Origin: Acidobacteriota bacterium
GTDB lineage: Bacteria; Acidobacteriota; Vicinamibacteria; Marinacidobacterales; Marinacidobacteraceae
Assembly: GCA_022820545.1 (NCBI GenBank)
Contig: JAJEFG010000058.1
Location: 1 to 64,000, forward strand
Length of the DNA: 64,000 bases
Direction of reading: 5' to 3'
Under the pieces are notes generated by a model. That model was not told the origin of the DNA. It did not search any database and saw only the letters and a list, made by a program, of their open reading frames with translations. Of the stretch, positions 26,030 to 34,719 are shown one piece after another (positions within the stretch are counted from its first letter, which is position 1; each line of letters opens with the position of its first letter). The position numbers were made by a program, and so were the translations under genes.

Positions 26030-26590
26030 TCACTCCTCCGAGCTTTGTACCGCCGCGAGAGACTCGGGGTCGACGGAACGCCCGGCGCTCTCCGTCACCG
26101 GGACGCGCAGACCGTCCACCATCGCGCACAACCGGTCGGTGCAGGCCTGGGCGTCCACCTGGACCCAGCCCCCGGGATCCGCGCGCAGGACGCGCGCCGC
26201 GAAGAACGAGCGGTCCGCGAAGCCCCACGTGTACCAGCGGAGTTCGGGTTGCGAGAGCTCGGTGGGGACCGTCTGCCGCCACGACGCGGCGAGTTCGATC
26301 CCGGGCGAGGGGGTGATCACCGTCGGCAGTTCGGTGTCCGGCCGGGCTTTCCCCGTCACCTCCCGGGCGCGCTGCACGTTGTCCATCGCGTAGGTGTGCC
26401 AGCCCGGCTCGTGCCAGACATCGACGACGAGCCAGTCGCCTTCGGTCCGCGCCGCGTAGCTCACGGCGAGGTTCTCCCCCAGCCAGACCTCCTGGCGGAC
26501 CGGTTCTCCGGAGTCCTGGGCGACGGCCGCCGTCGCGATGCCGGCGAGCATCAGCACCGCCAGACGGTTTGCGGGGATCAGGTCTTTCAT
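26030..26590 (-). CDS. DsbD N-terminal (alpha) domain-like periplasmic protein
   Basis: The 186-residue protein has a signal peptide (1-24, ATAAVAQ) and one immunoglobulin-like DsbD-alpha domain. A cysteine pair CTDRLC sits near the C-terminal strand, in the position of the DsbD-alpha redox pair. DsbD-alpha passes electrons to periplasmic thiol-redox partners. No membrane (DsbD-beta) or gamma domain is attached, so it would need a partner. It is directly upstream of the CxxU thioredoxin gene, five bases away; the two plausibly exchange electrons. Confidence 0.82.
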   Translation of the reverse strand: MKDLIPANRLAVLMLAGIATAAVAQDSGEPVRQEVWLGENLAVSYAARTEGDWLVVDVWHEPGWHTYAMDNVQRAREVTGKARPDTELPTVITPSPGIELAASWRQTVPTELSQPELRWYTWGFADRSFFAARVLRADPGGWVQVDAQACTDRLCAMVDGLRVPVTESAGRSVDPESLAAVQSSEE

Positions 26591-26657
26591 GGAATCGCTC
26601 CCGGCACGAGGGCGTAGATGATGTCACCGCACCGCAGAAAGCGCCCGCCCATGAGTC

Positions 26658-26692
26658 TTGACAAATATTGTTGTCAATGATCTGATCCGGGG
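26658..26692 (+). promoter_or_regulatory. Promoter with 7-bp inverted repeat upstream of the HTH gene
   Basis: TTGACA (26658-26663) is 17 bases from TCTGAT (26681-26686). The -35 box is part of the perfect inverted repeat TTGACAA-N6-TTGTCAA (26658-26677), which fits an operator for the winged-helix protein starting at 26695. The expected RNA start is only a few bases before the ATG, so the leader would be very short. The repeat also reads TTGACA on the other strand, towards the divergent DsbD-like gene, so it could control both. Confidence 0.7.
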
Positions 26693-26694
26693 AC

Positions 26695-27297
26695 ATGCTC
26701 GATGTCGCCGTCATCGAAGAGCCGGCCGCGGCGGTGGTGACTCTGGACCCCAGGCGCGCCCGGCTGCTCGCCGAAATGGCCGAACCGGTGTCGGCGGCGG
26801 CGCTGGCGACCCGGGTCGGGCTCCCCCGGCAGAAGGTCAACTACCACCTCCGGACCCTCGAGAAGCACGGCCTCGTGCGCGTCGCGGACGAGCGCAAATG
26901 GGGCGGGCTGACCGAACGGCGGCTGGTGGCGACCGCCCGCTCCTACGTAGTGAGCCCGGCGGCGCTAGGGCCGCTGGCCAGCGATCCGGACCGCGCCGCC
27001 GACCGGCTGTCCGCCAGCTACCTGATCGCGCTCGCCGCCCGCGCCGTGCGCGAGCTGAGCCAGTTGCTGCGGCGCGCGGGCGAGACCGGCAAACGGCTCG
27101 CCACCCTCTCGATCGATACCGAGATCCGTTTCGCCTCCCCCGAGGCCCGGGCCCGGTTCAGCAACGAGCTCCTCGCCGCGGCCGGTGACCTGGCGCGGCG
27201 CTACAACGACGAATCCGCCCCCGGCGGCCGCCGGCACCGGCTGGTGGTCGTCGCCTACCCCACGCCGGCGGGCGCTCCCGCCAGGGAGGCGCCATGA
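26695..27297 (+). CDS. Winged-helix (ArsR-like) transcriptional regulator
   Basis: The 200-residue protein has an N-terminal winged helix (about 15-85). Its recognition region is VSAAALATRVGLPRQKVNYH followed by LRTLEKHGLV, and then a longer C-terminal helical part (110-190) that could bind a ligand or dimerise. The family pairing with SRPBCC/AHSA1 genes is common. The start is an ATG just after the palindromic promoter at 26658-26686, which implies autoregulation. It overlaps the SRPBCC gene by 4 bases (ATGA). Confidence 0.88.
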   Translation: MLDVAVIEEPAAAVVTLDPRRARLLAEMAEPVSAAALATRVGLPRQKVNYHLRTLEKHGLVRVADERKWGGLTERRLVATARSYVVSPAALGPLASDPDRAADRLSASYLIALAARAVRELSQLLRRAGETGKRLATLSIDTEIRFASPEARARFSNELLAAAGDLARRYNDESAPGGRRHRLVVVAYPTPAGAPAREAP

Positions 27298-28097
27298 GCG
27301 TCAAACGCGATCCATCGGGCCGCCGGTCCATCCAGGCCGAAGCCGAAGTCCCCGGCACGCCCGAGGAGGTCTGGGAGGCCATCGCCACCGGCCCCGGCAT
27401 CGGTTCCTGGTTTTACCCGACGGACGTTGAGGAACGCGTCGGCGGCGCGCTCAGCTACCACACGGGTTCCGAGATGGACCACATTCCGGCGAAGGTGACC
27501 GCCTGGGACCCGCCCCGGAGATTTCGCCACGAGGGGAAGGACTGCGGGCCGGAGGGGCCGCCGACGGCCACCGAGTGGACCATCGAGCCCCGCGCCGGCG
27601 GCCGCTGCCTCGTGCGCGTGGTGCACAGCCTCTTCGCGAGCACCGACGACTGGGACGACCAGCTCGAGAACTTCGAGGCCGGCTGGCCGCAGGCGCTCGT
27701 CATCCTGCGGCTCTACCTCACCCATTTCCGCGATCGGCGCGCCTCGATCCTCCGGGCGTACGGCGCGTTCGACGGCTCGGTGGACGAGGCGTGGACGGCC
27801 CTGCTGGCCGCGCTCGAAGCGCGCGGACTCGCGGCGAGCGACCCCTGGACGCTCTCCGCTTCGGGCGCGGCGAGCCTCGCCGGTGTCCTCGAAGAGGTCC
27901 ACGCAACCTCCCGCCAGCCGACCGCCTTTTTCCGCACCCGCGAGCCGGCGCCCGGAATCGCGGCGGCATGCGCCTACAAGATCGCCGAGCGGGCGACGGT
28001 GGTCCTCAGCGTCTACTTCTACGGCGACGGCGCCCCGGCAGCCGCCGCGCGCGACGAGGTGGCCTGGCAGGCGTGGATGAAGGACCGCTTCCCCTAG
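27294..28097 (+). CDS. SRPBCC (AHSA1-like) domain protein
   Basis: The 267-residue protein has an N-terminal SRPBCC domain of the AHSA1/START-like type (about 12-145): VPGTPEEVWEAIATGPGIGSWF at the start, WTIEPRAGGRCLVRVVHS in the middle, and the long C-terminal helix with NFEAGWPQALVILRLYL. A second, shorter alpha/beta part (155-265) follows. SRPBCC domains bind hydrophobic small molecules or act in stress adaptation. Specific function is unknown. It is translationally coupled to the HTH regulator. Confidence 0.85.
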   Translation: MSVKRDPSGRRSIQAEAEVPGTPEEVWEAIATGPGIGSWFYPTDVEERVGGALSYHTGSEMDHIPAKVTAWDPPRRFRHEGKDCGPEGPPTATEWTIEPRAGGRCLVRVVHSLFASTDDWDDQLENFEAGWPQALVILRLYLTHFRDRRASILRAYGAFDGSVDEAWTALLAALEARGLAASDPWTLSASGAASLAGVLEEVHATSRQPTAFFRTREPAPGIAAACAYKIAERATVVLSVYFYGDGAPAAAARDEVAWQAWMKDRFP

Positions 28098-28198
28098 ACA
28101 ACCGGAATAGCGGCTTCAGCCGGCACGGGCAAGCCGGCGGCGCCATCACGGCGGTGGGTATCCTGACGGCGCTTCCGACCCCCTTGAGGAGATTCCGT

Positions 28199-28885
28199 AT
28201 GCGAGCTGCCCACCCTCCCTGGCGACCCGCGGTGGCCGCGGGCCTGTTCCTGGTCCTGCTGGCGACCCTCGCCCCGGCCCAGTCGGGAATGAACCTCGAG
28301 CGTCCCGGCCACTGGAAGGCGCGCTACGACGACGGGGCCAGCGCTTCCGAGCGCCGTTTCGTGGTGATGCGTCCCGGCTGGCACGTATTCGCCGGCCCCG
28401 GCGGGCTGTTCTGGGACCCGGGGAGCTTCGCCTCGGGCAACTACGCGGTCAGCAGCACCATCTTCCTGTTCCCGGAGGGCGACCCCGAGCAGTCCGGCTC
28501 CACCCGCCTCGACAGCTCCTTCGGTCTCTTCCTCGCCGGAGGTGACATCGAGAGTGCGTCACCCGGCTACGTGGCGTTCGAGATCCGGAACGACGGGCAG
28601 TTCCGCGTCGCCGAGCACTCCGGCGGAGAGGAGAACGACCTCGTGTCCTGGACCGGGCACGACGCCGTCGAGACGCTGGCCGCCGACGCCACCGGACCGC
28701 TGAAGAACATCCTCGGCGTGGACGTCCGCGGCGACCGGGCCGTGTTCTACGTCAATGACATTCAGGTGGCGGAGTTGCCGGCCGACGGGTTGCCGCTCGA
28801 CGGTGCGATCGGGCTCCGCGCCGGAGCCGGACTCAGCCTGCACATTACCGAGATCGCTATCGGCCCGAACCGCCGCGAGGAATAG
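28199..28885 (+). CDS. Secreted protein of unknown function, concanavalin-like fold suspected
   Basis: The 228-residue protein has a signal peptide (about 1-27, TLAPAQ) followed by a beta-rich domain. Segments such as YAVSSTIFLFPEG, SSFGLFLAGG, AFEIRNDGQFRVAEH and VDVRGDRAVFYVNDIQVAELP resemble the LamG/DUF1080-type jelly roll. No enzyme motif is seen. GAGGAG before the ATG supports the start. The gap 28098-28198 has a weak palindrome (GCGGCTTCAGCCGGC) but no gene. Confidence 0.75.
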   Translation: MRAAHPPWRPAVAAGLFLVLLATLAPAQSGMNLERPGHWKARYDDGASASERRFVVMRPGWHVFAGPGGLFWDPGSFASGNYAVSSTIFLFPEGDPEQSGSTRLDSSFGLFLAGGDIESASPGYVAFEIRNDGQFRVAEHSGGEENDLVSWTGHDAVETLAADATGPLKNILGVDVRGDRAVFYVNDIQVAELPADGLPLDGAIGLRAGAGLSLHITEIAIGPNRREE

Positions 28886-28900
28886 CGAATCGGGCCGTTT

Positions 28901-28939
28901 ACCTTGAAAAAATACGTCTCGCTGGTGTAATTTCAAGGT
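28901..28939 (+). promoter_or_regulatory. Promoter inside a 9-bp inverted repeat, upstream of the DUF4143-type ATPase
   Basis: ACCTTGAAA (28901-28909) and TTTCAAGGT (28931-28939) form a perfect inverted repeat with a 21-base spacer. TTGAAA (28904-28909) and TGTAAT (28926-28931) give a -35/-10 pair with 16-base spacing, nearly coincident with the repeat arms. AAAAAATACGT (28907-28917) recurs exactly upstream of the Fic gene. A repressor or the ATPase itself could bind here; that is inference. Confidence 0.6.
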
Positions 28940-30094
28940 CTGAACTCCCAACATATCCCTCGCGCCGCGGCCCCTCTCGTTGAGCGGGCCCTTCGGCGGA
29001 GTCCTGTCGCAGCGCTGATCGGCGCCAGGCAGTGCGGCAAGACGACGCTTGCCCGGCGGTTCGTATCCGCGGGTTCCCCGAACTACTTCGATCTCGAGGA
29101 TCCCCTCAGCCTCGCGCGGCTGGACGAGCCGCTGACGGCGCTCGGCCCGCTGTCCGGCCGGGTGGTCATTGACGAGGTGCAACGCCGGCCCGATCTGTTC
29201 CCCGTTCTGCGGGTTCTCGCCGACCGCGACGAAAACCCGGCCCGGTTCCTGGTGCTGGGCAGCGCCGGGCCCGATCTGCTCCGCCAGAGCGCGGAATCGC
29301 TGGCCGGGCGCATCGAGTACCTGGAACTCACCGGATTCCAGGTGGCCGAACTCGGCGCCGCACGGATGCCGGAGCTCTGGCTCCGCGGCGGGTTTCCCCG
29401 GTCGCTCCTCGCGACGAGCGACGAGGACAGCCTGATCTGGAGGAAGTCCTACGTCCAGACGTTCGTCGAGCGCGACCTGCCGCGTTTCGGGGCGGAGCTC
29501 GGAGCGTCAACGCTTCACCGGCTCCTCCTGCTGCTGGCCCACTACCACGGTCAGGTCGCCAATCTGAGAGCGCTCGCGACCGCCCTGGAAATCGGTGAAT
29601 CCACCGTCCGGCGTTACCTGGATCTGATGGAACATCTGTTCCTGATCCGCCAGCTTCGGCCGTGGCACGAGAACCTCAAGAAGCGCCAGGTCAAGCGTCC
29701 GAAGCTCTATTTCCGGGATTCCGGCGTCTTTCACCATCTGATCGGAGCGGGGACCATGGGGGAGTTGCTCACGAACCCTCGGCTCGGTGCGTCCTGGGAG
29801 GGCTTCGTTCTGGAAAAGACGCTCGTCGAAGCGAGTCCGGACCAGGCGTACTTCTGGGGAACCCACGCGGGCGCGGAACTGGACCTGCTGCTCTTCGCAC
29901 GGGGCCGGAGGATCGGCGTGGAGATCAAGCGGGTGGACGCACCGCGCCGCACGCCTTCGATGACCGCGGCACTGCGGGACCTCGCGCTCGACGCCCTCTT
30001 CGTGGTCTATCCCGGAGACCTTCGTTACGAGCTCGGAGAACGGATCACCGCGGTTCCCGCCGCCGACAGGTTCGCTCCGGAGGCGCCGGCGTGA
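28940..30094 (+). CDS. AAA ATPase with DUF4143 nuclease-like C-terminus
   Basis: From a CTG at 28940 the product is 384 residues. Walker A is GARQCGKTT (28-36), Walker B VVIDEVQ, and a DUF4143 C-terminal part follows with YFRDSGVFHHLIG and later ELDLLLFARGRRIGVEIKR, which resembles a PD-(D/E)XK core (the ELD and EIK acids and lysine). The first ATG/GTG/TTG in frame is the GTG at 29162, which would delete Walker A, so a CTG (or ATC at 28955) must be used or the start has decayed. The family is common and poorly understood. It overlaps the FG-GAP gene (GTGA). Confidence 0.75.
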   Translation: MNSQHIPRAAAPLVERALRRSPVAALIGARQCGKTTLARRFVSAGSPNYFDLEDPLSLARLDEPLTALGPLSGRVVIDEVQRRPDLFPVLRVLADRDENPARFLVLGSAGPDLLRQSAESLAGRIEYLELTGFQVAELGAARMPELWLRGGFPRSLLATSDEDSLIWRKSYVQTFVERDLPRFGAELGASTLHRLLLLLAHYHGQVANLRALATALEIGESTVRRYLDLMEHLFLIRQLRPWHENLKKRQVKRPKLYFRDSGVFHHLIGAGTMGELLTNPRLGASWEGFVLEKTLVEASPDQAYFWGTHAGAELDLLLFARGRRIGVEIKRVDAPRRTPSMTAALRDLALDALFVVYPGDLRYELGERITAVPAADRFAPEAPA

Positions 30095-31197
30095 TCCGTA
30101 CGGCAGCTTGCGGGTTGCTGCTGGCCGCCCCGGCGGTTTTCGCCCAGGAAATGCGCGCCGTGCCCCTCGAGGACACCGCCGAGACCAGCGCGAACGCGAG
30201 CCTCGGGGACCTCGACGGCGACGGCGATCTCGACATCGTCCTCGCCAAGGGCCGCCACTGGCCCCTCAAGGACTGGGTCCTCCTGAACGACGGCGCGGGC
30301 GGATTCGAGGAGCGGCACGAACTCCCCGGCTCCGCGGACAACACCTACACCGCGGCGCTCGCCGATCTGGACGGCGACGGCGACCTCGACCTGGTGGTCG
30401 GGAACGACCGTCCCGACGACAAGCGCATCTACCTCGGGGACGGTGCGGGCTCCTTCGTCCTCGCCGGAACGTTCGGCAGTCCCGACTGGCCGACCCGGAA
30501 CGTCACCGTGGCCGATCTGAACGGTGACGGCCGACCCGAGATCGTCGTCGCGAACCGGGGTGGGCCGGAGAACCGGAGCGCCAACTACGTCTGCGTCAAC
30601 GACGGGTCCGGGGCGTTTCCGGACTGCTCGGTCCTGTCGCGGAACTCCGCCACCACAATCGGGGCCGCCGACCTCACCGGCGACGGATTCACGGACCTGT
30701 TCGTGCCGCACCGGGACGGCGGCCAGAGCTTTCTCTACGTGAACGACGGCAGCGGCGGATTCTCCGAGACCCACGCGGTCGGTCCCCCCGAGTCCGCAAC
30801 CCGGGCGGTGACCTTCGGCGACCTGAACGGCGACGGCACGCTCGACATCGTGCTGGGCGACCAGCTCGCGGGCGGGGTGTGGCTCTACCCGGGCCGGGAC
30901 GGCACTTCCTTCGAGACGCGCCGCCAGGTCGGAAACCCGGCCGACAACGCCTACTCGCTGGCGGTGGCGGACCTCGACGGGGACAGGGATGCAGACATCG
31001 TGATCGGCAACCGCGGGGCGCCCGGCGCCATCCTCACGAACGACGGATCCGCAACCTTCGTCCGGACCCCCTTCGGCGACGCCGAGGGCGCCATGTACGG
31101 ACTCGCCATCGGGGACGTCAACGCTGACGGCGTTCCCGACATCGTGGCCGGGCGGTCCGACGCGCCGAACACGCTCTATCTGGGTCGCGCCCGGTAG
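30091..31197 (+). CDS. Secreted FG-GAP/VCBS repeat protein
   Basis: The 368-residue protein begins at a GTG with a signal peptide (about 1-17, APAVFAQ). About seven FG-GAP units follow, each with a calcium-binding DxDGDGDxD or DLNGDGxxD loop, for example at DLDGDGDLDIVLA, DLDGDGDLDLVVG and DLNGDGTLDIVLG. These fold into an integrin-like beta-propeller that binds Ca2+ and mediates adhesion or ligand binding. Its GTG overlaps the ATPase stop, so it is coupled to it. Confidence 0.88.
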   Translation: MIRTAACGLLLAAPAVFAQEMRAVPLEDTAETSANASLGDLDGDGDLDIVLAKGRHWPLKDWVLLNDGAGGFEERHELPGSADNTYTAALADLDGDGDLDLVVGNDRPDDKRIYLGDGAGSFVLAGTFGSPDWPTRNVTVADLNGDGRPEIVVANRGGPENRSANYVCVNDGSGAFPDCSVLSRNSATTIGAADLTGDGFTDLFVPHRDGGQSFLYVNDGSGGFSETHAVGPPESATRAVTFGDLNGDGTLDIVLGDQLAGGVWLYPGRDGTSFETRRQVGNPADNAYSLAVADLDGDRDADIVIGNRGAPGAILTNDGSATFVRTPFGDAEGAMYGLAIGDVNADGVPDIVAGRSDAPNTLYLGRAR

Positions 31198-31221
31198 CGA
31201 TTCGGGCCCCGGGCCGCGCCG

Positions 31222-32313
31222 CTACGCGGGATTCCCCAGCGTCTTCAGGTGCCGGTAGTGGGACTGCAGCGCCGCGAGAAACGACGGATAGGAGTGATAA
31301 CGAACCGAAAAGTCGCGGCACGTTTCCTCGACGATCTTCCGGAGGCGCGGGTAGTAGAGGTGGCAGACGTTGGGGAACAGGTGGTGTTCGATCTGGTTGT
31401 TCAGGCCGCCCAGGTACCAGGCCGCCAGTTTGCTTCGGGGCGCGAAGTTCGCCGTCGTCTCCACCTCGTGAACGGCCCACTCCTTTTCCATCGCGCCCGA
31501 TTCCGGATCGGGTGACGGAAAGGCGGTGACCTCCACGGTGTGGGCCAGCGAGAACACCAGCGACAGGGTCAGGCTGACGGTCAAGTTGATGAGCACCAGC
31601 ACGACCAGCACGTGCCACCAGGTGTTGAAGAGGAGCGGAAGGACCAGGGCGATGCCGACGTAGAAGGCCTTGGTCAGCCAGAAGTTGGCGTGCTGCGAGG
31701 GACTCGGCTTCGGCAGGCTGTAGTTGCCGATCCGCCGGGAGATGATCCGGCGGATGTCGCTGTAGATCACCTGAAGGGTCAGCAGGCTGTACATGGGGAA
31801 CGCATACAGGTGCTGAAACCGGTGCCAGGGCCGCCACTCCTGCAGGTGGCTCCAGCGCAGCAGGCCGCCGGTCTGGATGTCGGTGTCCATTTCCTCGACG
31901 TTCGTGTAGGTGTGGTGGAGGACGTTGTGCTTGTGCTGCCAGATCATCTGGCTGGCCCCGATGAAGCTCGCGGTGGAGCCGGCCAGCCAGTTGATCGTCC
32001 GGTTGCTCGAGTAGCTGCCGTGGGCGCCTTCGTGCACCAGGTTGAAACCGATGAGCGCGAGCGCCTGTGACAGGGCGAAGGCGGCGACGATCGTGGTGAG
32101 GACGTGCGGAGAGAAGAAGACCAGGAACACGTACGAAACGACGAACCCGGTCAGGATGATGGCGGTCTTGGGCAGCATGCGCCAGCCGCCCGTCCCCCGG
32201 GTCCTGATGCCGGGAAAACGCTCATCCACGCGCTTTTTCAGCGTCGCATAGAAGCCCACGTCCTTGTCGAAGGTGATCTTCCGGTAGGTGGCTTGCGCAG
32301 AGGTTGGCGACAT
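31222..32313 (-). CDS. Membrane fatty acid desaturase
   Basis: The 363-residue membrane protein has the three histidine boxes of acyl-lipid/acyl-CoA desaturases: HEGAH (94-98), the HKHNVLHH box (about 127-134) and QIEHHLFP near 295. These ligate a di-iron centre that inserts a double bond using O2. The glutamine in the third box (QxxHH) is typical of front-end and linoleoyl-CoA desaturase-like members. Four membrane spans are visible. A cytochrome b5 domain is absent, so an external electron donor is needed. Confidence 0.9.
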   Translation of the reverse strand: MSPTSAQATYRKITFDKDVGFYATLKKRVDERFPGIRTRGTGGWRMLPKTAIILTGFVVSYVFLVFFSPHVLTTIVAAFALSQALALIGFNLVHEGAHGSYSSNRTINWLAGSTASFIGASQMIWQHKHNVLHHTYTNVEEMDTDIQTGGLLRWSHLQEWRPWHRFQHLYAFPMYSLLTLQVIYSDIRRIISRRIGNYSLPKPSPSQHANFWLTKAFYVGIALVLPLLFNTWWHVLVVLVLINLTVSLTLSLVFSLAHTVEVTAFPSPDPESGAMEKEWAVHEVETTANFAPRSKLAAWYLGGLNNQIEHHLFPNVCHLYYPRLRKIVEETCRDFSVRYHSYPSFLAALQSHYRHLKTLGNPA

Positions 32314-32386
32314 GGATACTCGCTTTCAGTTTCGGTATTCAGGATATGCGGGAACCTGCCGTCGACAAAGGCGCCGGAACGATCCG

Positions 32387-34345
32387 CTAGCGGGGCCTCG
32401 ATTCCCAGGCGTCCTCGCCGTAGAGGGTGAATTCGTCCACCTCGAACCAGAACTCGCCCAGCTCCGCTTCGCCGCGGCGCGAGAGGTAGAGCCCCGTGCA
32501 GCGGGCTCCGTCCCAAAGGGCGGCGCCTTCCGGTACCTCAACCGGTTTCAGGTCGTCGGCGCCGAGTTCCACCAGCCGCCAGTCATCCGCCACTTCCACC
32601 CGCTTCCCGAACCCGACCCCGCTGCAGCGGAAGGTCAGCTCGAAGGCGTGACTGCCCCGGGCGTGGAACCGGATGCCGCCCAGGTTCTCCAGGCTGACCG
32701 GGTTCCCGCCGCGATCGAAGGGCTGGTACATCTGGGCAAGCGGGCCGCGCGCGGCGCCGCTGGCCAGGGTGCCGTCCACGCGGGCGGCCGCCGGCGTCGA
32801 GACGGCGCCGCCGGCAATGAGCGAGAGGTCGGCGCTCGAGACGCCGTTCGTGAACGTGTGCCAGCGGACCCCGGTGTGGGCGAAGAGGTCTCCGTCTTCG
32901 AAGTCATCGAACGCCAGCACCTGATCGGCGGCCAGGTTCTCCGGGAAGGGTGTCGAGGAGGGCTTCGACGCGGCCATGGTCGGGGCGATGCCGTCCGAGA
33001 GGGCCACCAGGTGGTTCGTCGTCCGGATGATGAGCTGTCCTTCGGAAATCGCCGGGGTGGCGAGGCACACCTCGTCCATGGAGTTCATCGCGAGCTCTTC
33101 GTACTCGGGACCGGCGCGGATGACGAAGACGTCGCCGTCCTCGCTGGTCAGGTAGACGCGGCCGTCGGCCGCGACGGGCGAAGCGGTGTAGGCGCCGCCG
33201 CGCTGGCCGATCCGCCGCCGGTACACCCGCTCGCCGGTCGTGGCGTCGAAGACGGTGAGGACCCCGTTCGTCGCGACCACGTAGAGATAGCCCTGGTACA
33301 CGAGCGGCGAGGCCATGTACGGCCCGTCGCGGGGCGAACTCCAGGCGACGTGGTCGTTGGAGTCCGTCCCCTCCGCCAGCGAGATATCGCCGGTGGCGCC
33401 GGTCCGGATCGCGAAGATGGGCCGGATCCGGTAGCCGCTCGTCAGGTAGATGAGCTCCCCGTCCACCACCGGGGTCGGGGTGGTGTTGTTCGAGCTGCCC
33501 GACATCCGCCAGAGTTCCTCGCCGGTCGCGGGGTCGTAGCCGAACATGGTGCCGGCGCCGTTCGTGATGAGTTCGGTCCGCTCGGGTCCCGCGTGGACGG
33601 TCGGTGTCGAGAACGCGGAGATCAGGTCCCGCTCGGTCCGCCAGACTTCCTCGCCGCTGGCCACGTCGAAGGCGGCGATGAAGGAGCCTTCCTGCTGGTC
33701 GGCCTGCACGATCACCAGGTTCTCCCAGATGATCGGGGAGCTGGCGGCCCCCCACTGGTAGGTGTCGTCGTAGGAGGCGCCCGAGTCGAGCGGGCCGAGA
33801 TCCACCTGCCACTGCAACTCGCCGTCGAAGTCGTAGAGGAACAGGTTGCCGGTGGCGATCAGCACCGCGACGTGTTTCCCGTCGGTGGCCGGCGTGGCCG
33901 AGGCGTAGCTGTTCTTGGGGTGGCGCTGGATCTCGGGGGCCTCGGCGACCGCTTCGCGCACCCACAGCACGTCGCCGCCCCGGCGGTCGATCGCGTACAC
34001 GAACCAGGTGTTCCGCTCCCGGTCGGAGCGGCGGTCCATCCGCCCGTCCGGCCCGTAGCGGAAGACCGGATCGGGATCGTCGCTGACCGCGGTGGTCAGG
34101 AAGATCCGGTCGTCCCAGATCACCGGGCTCGAGTGCCCGAGCCCCGGGATCGGGGTCTTCCAGAGCACGTTGTGGCCCGTCGCCGCATTCCACAGCGTCG
34201 GCGGGTGCTGGCCGTCGGCGACGCCGGTAGCGAGCGGCCCCCGGAACGACGGCCACTGGAACCGGTCCTCGCCGCCCTGGGCGCCCGCCGCCATCGGCAC
34301 GAGACACACGGCGGCAAACGCCAGGAAGACCCGCAGACGCTCCAT
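32387..34345 (-). CDS. Secreted PQQ-like beta-propeller protein
   Basis: The 652-residue protein has a signal peptide (about 1-22, PMAAGAQ), then seven or eight PQQ/BamB-type blades (for example ATDGKHVAVLIATGNLFLYDF and VFDATTGERVYRRR). A separate C-terminal jelly-roll-like domain (about 510-650) follows the repeats. The blades lack the tryptophan-docking and Asp/Ca sites of true quinoprotein dehydrogenases, so this is more likely a structural or binding protein. A second in-frame ATG at 34357 is possible. Confidence 0.85.
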   Translation of the reverse strand: MERLRVFLAFAAVCLVPMAAGAQGGEDRFQWPSFRGPLATGVADGQHPPTLWNAATGHNVLWKTPIPGLGHSSPVIWDDRIFLTTAVSDDPDPVFRYGPDGRMDRRSDRERNTWFVYAIDRRGGDVLWVREAVAEAPEIQRHPKNSYASATPATDGKHVAVLIATGNLFLYDFDGELQWQVDLGPLDSGASYDDTYQWGAASSPIIWENLVIVQADQQEGSFIAAFDVASGEEVWRTERDLISAFSTPTVHAGPERTELITNGAGTMFGYDPATGEELWRMSGSSNNTTPTPVVDGELIYLTSGYRIRPIFAIRTGATGDISLAEGTDSNDHVAWSSPRDGPYMASPLVYQGYLYVVATNGVLTVFDATTGERVYRRRIGQRGGAYTASPVAADGRVYLTSEDGDVFVIRAGPEYEELAMNSMDEVCLATPAISEGQLIIRTTNHLVALSDGIAPTMAASKPSSTPFPENLAADQVLAFDDFEDGDLFAHTGVRWHTFTNGVSSADLSLIAGGAVSTPAAARVDGTLASGAARGPLAQMYQPFDRGGNPVSLENLGGIRFHARGSHAFELTFRCSGVGFGKRVEVADDWRLVELGADDLKPVEVPEGAALWDGARCTGLYLSRRGEAELGEFWFEVDEFTLYGEDAWESRPR

Positions 34346-34719
34346 CGGACCGCCCATCGTATCCGGGTGAGGGAACGAAGGGAACGCCGCAAGTCCCCCC
34401 GGGGAGGCTCGGCCGGCACCCGGCCCGCATGGCGCAGCGGCTTGGAACGCCGGTCTCCAGACCGGCACCGCGGTGCTCCGCACCGCCCACCTCGTGACCG
34501 TACCCGGAAAAGGTGGCTCCCATCTCGTCGGGGAGCTCAAGAGCGGAGGTCTCGCAAACGGCTTGGAACGCCGGGTTCTCGAGCTACGAGGAATGGATGC
34601 CGGCTGGCGCCGACTTCCATCCCTCGTGCTCAAGGCGTCTGCGCAGAGCTATCGCTCTGCTCCGAAACAGCCGGCACCCGCTGCGCCTCAGCGCAGCGGA
34701 ACCGCGTACCGCCAGTAGC
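34346..34719. other. Non-coding gap with repeat debris
   Basis: No gene is visible between the PQQ-like gene and the Fic gene. The gap contains copy 7 of the two-hairpin repeat (34438-34486) and a second truncated copy (34559-34576, CGGCTTGGAACGCCGG...). A palindrome-rich tail with CCGGCTGG and GCTGCGCCTCAGCGCAGC follows near 34600-34705. Confidence 0.7.
34438..34486 (+). repeat. Two-hairpin palindromic repeat (copy 7)
   Basis: CGGCTTGGAAC flank, GCCGGTCT-CC-AGACCGGC (34449-34466), then GCGGTGC-TCC-GCACCGC (34470-34486). It is almost base-for-base copy 1, with one compensated base-pair change in the second stem. It is one of the few copies not adjacent to a stop codon. Confidence 0.88.
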
